Source of the DNA: Prorocentrum cordatum
Lineage: Eukaryota; Sar; Dinophyceae; Prorocentrales; Prorocentraceae
NCBI GenBank assembly: GCA_963575745.1
Contig: CAUYUJ010011292.1
Span: 71,001 to 135,000 of the forward strand
Reading direction: 5' to 3'
DNA length: 64,000 nt
The position numbers and the translations under genes were made by a program. The notes beneath the pieces were generated by a model, which was not told the DNA's origin, did no database searches, and saw only the letters and a program-made list of their open reading frames with translations. The first letter of the stretch is position 1. Each line of letters opens with the position of its first letter. This document shows positions 63,962 to 64,000 of the stretch, piece by piece.

Positions 63962-64000
63962 CTGATGATGATGATGCTGATGGTGCCATTGAGGATGATG
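63838..64000. repeat. (GAT)n tract at the right edge
   Basis: GAT and GCT triplets run to the end of the window. Confidence 0.9.

Overview
The window reads as nuclear DNA of a dinoflagellate. Four independent clues support this: a broken light-harvesting gene of the peridinin-chlorophyll a/c type (about 5.0-5.4 kb), a remnant of the pentatricopeptide repeat type common in these genomes (10.2-10.4 kb), a 16-base exact match to the 3' part of the dinoflagellate spliced leader (37,232-37,247), and several highly decayed retroelements in a GC-rich background full of simple repeats. I cannot name the genus. I found no rRNA, tRNA, CRISPR array, bacterial-style operon or Shine-Dalgarno site. Most long open frames come from low-complexity DNA, and I left them out of the gene list.

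Layout. 0-5 kb: degenerate minisatellites, one copy of a composite dispersed repeat, purine tracts, a T-rich tract and a hexamer-type repeat. 5.0-5.4 kb: light-harvesting pseudogene, then a GT microsatellite. 6.4-9.7 kb: a decayed non-LTR retrotransposon (endonuclease plus reverse transcriptase). 9.7-15.7 kb: alanine-codon repeat, PPR remnant, minisatellites and small inverted-repeat elements. 15.7-30.5 kb: a huge CA-rich tract interrupted by one large tyrosine-recombinase retrotransposon on the minus strand, about 17,511-26,725. It carries gag-like, reverse transcriptase, RNase H and tyrosine recombinase parts, bounded by what look like split direct repeats. 30.6-32.8 kb: a satellite whose unit grows from about 78 to 112 bp. 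33-37 kb: mostly unassigned sequence. 37.2-43.2 kb: a second decayed non-LTR element of a different family, preceded by the spliced-leader relic and split by a GAC/G-rich insertion inside a 100-bp duplication. 43-54 kb: mostly unassigned sequence with small dispersed repeats. 54-64 kb: octamer repeats, several minisatellites, a 107-bp satellite, a second copy of the composite repeat, and one plausible protein-coding region on the minus strand (62.4-63.6 kb).

Working picture. No intact cellular pathway is present. The window looks like intergenic or heterochromatin-like DNA shaped by retrotransposition, including reinsertion of trans-spliced transcripts, by small inverted-repeat elements and by tandem-repeat expansion. 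The only long recognised frame without a break is the tyrosine recombinase. The most useful leads are the recombinase element inserted in the CA tract, the spliced-leader relics upstream of both non-LTR elements, and the long direct duplications around two insertions.
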